Shown here in pieces: positions 62,920-64,000 of a DNA stretch of 64,000 bases. Within the stretch, counting starts at the first letter, position 1. Every line of letters begins with the position of its first letter. This stretch comes from Aphanothece hegewaldii CCALA 016. GTDB lineage: Bacteria > Cyanobacteriota > Cyanobacteriia > Cyanobacteriales > Microcystaceae. The stretch is taken from assembly GCF_003007785.1 (NCBI RefSeq), contig NZ_PXOH01000018.1, forward strand, positions 44,151 to 108,150, given 5' to 3'. A model generated the notes under the pieces. The model worked only from the letters and a program-made list of their open reading frames with translations. It did no database searches and was not told the origin of the DNA. Position numbers and translations under genes: made by a program.

Positions 62920-63497
62920 GTTTTTTGGACGCTCACTTACATCAATTTAAGTTTTTTAAAGCTAGTTTGCTGTAAAATCAGCTTGTAGGCAATCTGCTAA
63001 TAGAATAACTTTGTCTTTCTAAAAAAGCAATATCTTTACTAAACATATTTGTTTTTCATTATATAAGCCTTGTGTTTTGGGAACCCTGACAAATTTTTGT
63101 ATAAAAGAAGACAATTGCTCGTCTTGGCTAGAATTTGTACAGAAAAAAGCAAAAAAATTATTGTTTCAGGTCTGTTATTGAGGTGCTACTGTGATAAATA
63201 TAAAGTTTTTGTGAAATAAAAGACAATTAAATTTAATTTTATCATTCCTTTACATTTGCCAGAATACCTCTTATTTAAGTCTATTTTTTAAAAGATTTTT
63301 ATTTAAAATAACAATAAATTTAGGTTTAATTTTTTATTAAAAAACAAAATAATTTAGTTGAAATAATTTAAAAAATAACGACAATTGACCAACCGAGTTG
63401 CTTTAATGAAAAGACAACGCCCTCTGTTACTCTTTGAAAATGCCAAAATAAGAGGATAGACGATCGCAAAATAGTTATTTTGTTCTCAAAAAAAAAC
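62920..63497. other. AT-rich gene-free stretch
   Basis: No reliable gene, repeat or RNA was identified in these 578 bp. The sequence is very AT-rich with short A/T runs. The promoter of the PEP-CTERM gene should lie near 62940-63050. A weak minus-strand frame at 63368-63559 overlaps the next gene and looks spurious. Confidence 0.5.
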
Positions 63498-63683
63498 TTA
63501 GGACTTGTTAGCCTCTTGTATTCTTCTCTTGACGCGAATTTCAGCAATACGCTTTTCATATTTTTGATTGAGCTTTAAAGTTAGCTTTGCCAATGCTTCC
63601 GCCTTCCGTTCAGTTTCTTTTGCTAGTTCCAAGAGTTCTTTAAAATTAGCTAATTCTTGCTCGCTCATTAATAGCTTAGTCAT
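63498..63683 (-). CDS. Small coiled-coil protein, 61 residues
   Basis: The product is a highly charged amphipathic helix (ANFKELLELAKETERKAEAL, then a basic YEKRIAEIRVKRR end) likely to form a coiled coil; no family is recognised. GGAG lies upstream of the ATG. It starts 31 bp after a truncated frame on the same strand, so it may be the second gene of a pair whose first member was cut by the transposon on the right. Confidence 0.55.
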   Translation of the reverse strand: MTKLLMSEQELANFKELLELAKETERKAEALAKLTLKLNQKYEKRIAEIRVKRRIQEANKS

Positions 63684-63714
63684 TTTTCATTACTCCAAAC
63701 GTTTTTTAAGTCTG

Positions 63715-63849
63715 TTAGCATTTATTATCGCCAAATAACAATAAATTTTTTCTGACTAAATTAAGTTCTGTAATTGCATCTTGTTGAGTTTCATCTAAAG
63801 CTTGATTAGGTCGCTCGACTAGATTAGCAATTTCAGGGGTAATAGACTT
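63715..63849 (-). pseudogene. 3' remnant of a gene interrupted at the IS200/IS605 right end
   Basis: From the transposon boundary a frame of 44 codons runs without ATG to TAA at 63715. It reads KSITPEIANLVERPNQALDE, then a TQQDAITELNLVRKN stretch, and has normal protein-like composition. There is no start codon inside it, so it is either the end of a disrupted gene or a non-coding frame that happens to be open. The identity is unknown. Confidence 0.4.
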
Positions 63850-64000
63850 GACACTCCCGCCGTCAAGCTTGCGCTATGACGGGGGATTCTTGGTTCAATG
63901 AGGTGCCTTGCCCAGACAGGATAGCTCCAGCCAAAGTAGAGGACTCCTCTCCCCAAGCGTTTTGGCTATCGAGTAGCCAAGTTCCGCAGTGTCCCGACGT
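63847..64000 (-). mobile_element. Right end of an IS200/IS605-family element
   Basis: CTTGACACTCCC at 63847-63858 and a nine-pair hairpin with a bulged G at 63856-63885 (CCCGCCGTCA/TGACGGGGG) are typical of the 3' end of cyanobacterial tnpB elements. The tnpB stop lies inside the hairpin, as expected where an omega-RNA overlaps the gene end. The left end is outside the window. Confidence 0.7.
63863..64000 (-). CDS. tnpB: TnpB-like RNA-guided nuclease, C-terminal 45 residues only
   Basis: The frame enters from the right edge and stops at TGA 63863. It reads TSGHCGTWLLDSQNAWGEES, then continues to SLNQESPVIAQA. The N-A-W-G-E and SLNQESP words are common at the C-terminus of cyanobacterial TnpB proteins. 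The catalytic RuvC-like domain and zinc finger are outside the window, so intactness is unknown. Confidence 0.65.
   Translation of the reverse strand, partial: TSGHCGTWLLDSQNAWGEESSTLAGAILSGQGTSLNQESPVIAQA

Noticed and set aside
63368..63559. A 63-codon minus-strand frame left of the coiled-coil gene
   Set aside because: It overlaps the better supported 61-residue gene in another frame and has a weak start.

Overview
This window is a piece of a cyanobacterial chromosome. It carries ycf4, psbZ, apcF (a phycobilisome-core subunit), chlH, ftrV (ferredoxin-thioredoxin reductase), an apocarotenoid oxygenase and a glnA with an NtcA-type promoter. About thirty copies of the HIP1 octamer GCGATCGC can be seen by eye. 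The low-GC base composition and small intergenic palindromes suit a unicellular or simple colonial low-GC lineage (Geminocystis/Cyanothece-like), but the genus cannot be fixed from sequence alone.

Layout. 0-6 kb: the 3' part of chlH, a nucleoside-phosphorylase-like gene, and an rseP-nth pair. 6-11 kb: an HPP membrane protein, a pentapeptide protein, a PEP-CTERM GDSL esterase and ftsH. 11-22.6 kb: cobA, then three abutting or overlapping signalling genes (a 1829-residue Ser/Thr kinase-ATPase-histidine kinase, a hybrid kinase, and a receiver-PAS-kinase), followed by an unrecognised gene. 22.6-30 kb: ycf4, a lipoprotein cyclophilin, a carotenoid oxygenase, a folate/biopterin-type transporter, apt and an orphan ABC permease. 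30-34 kb: phosphoenolpyruvate synthase whose catalytic-histidine motif is split by a 394-residue intein with a LAGLIDADG endonuclease. 34-41 kb: a pentapeptide protein coupled to a protein made of three copies of an unrecognised domain, then an SDH-type Ser protease, ribosome hibernation factor, lipB, rpoZ and tRNA-Pro. 41-50.5 kb: methyltransferase, haem-oxygenase-like diiron protein, Asp/Asn beta-hydroxylase, nine-repeat WG protein, GT-C glycosyltransferase, alpha/beta hydrolases and an SDR. 50.6-64 kb: ftrV, psbZ-ribH, tRNA-Gly, a divergent proA, yebC, clpB, glnA, apcF and a PEP-CTERM protein. The right edge holds the end of an IS200/IS605 tnpB element that appears to have cut a gene.

Most genes are housekeeping or photosynthetic. 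The points of most interest are the ppsA intein with a non-His penultimate residue; the WG-repeat protein lying 2 bp from an Asp/Asn hydroxylase; a dispersed family of composite palindrome elements in which stems change on both arms while a TTAAAA centre stays fixed; the triplicated unknown domain next to a pentapeptide protein; and the tnpB right end with its expected guide-RNA region. No CRISPR array, prophage or rRNA operon was seen.
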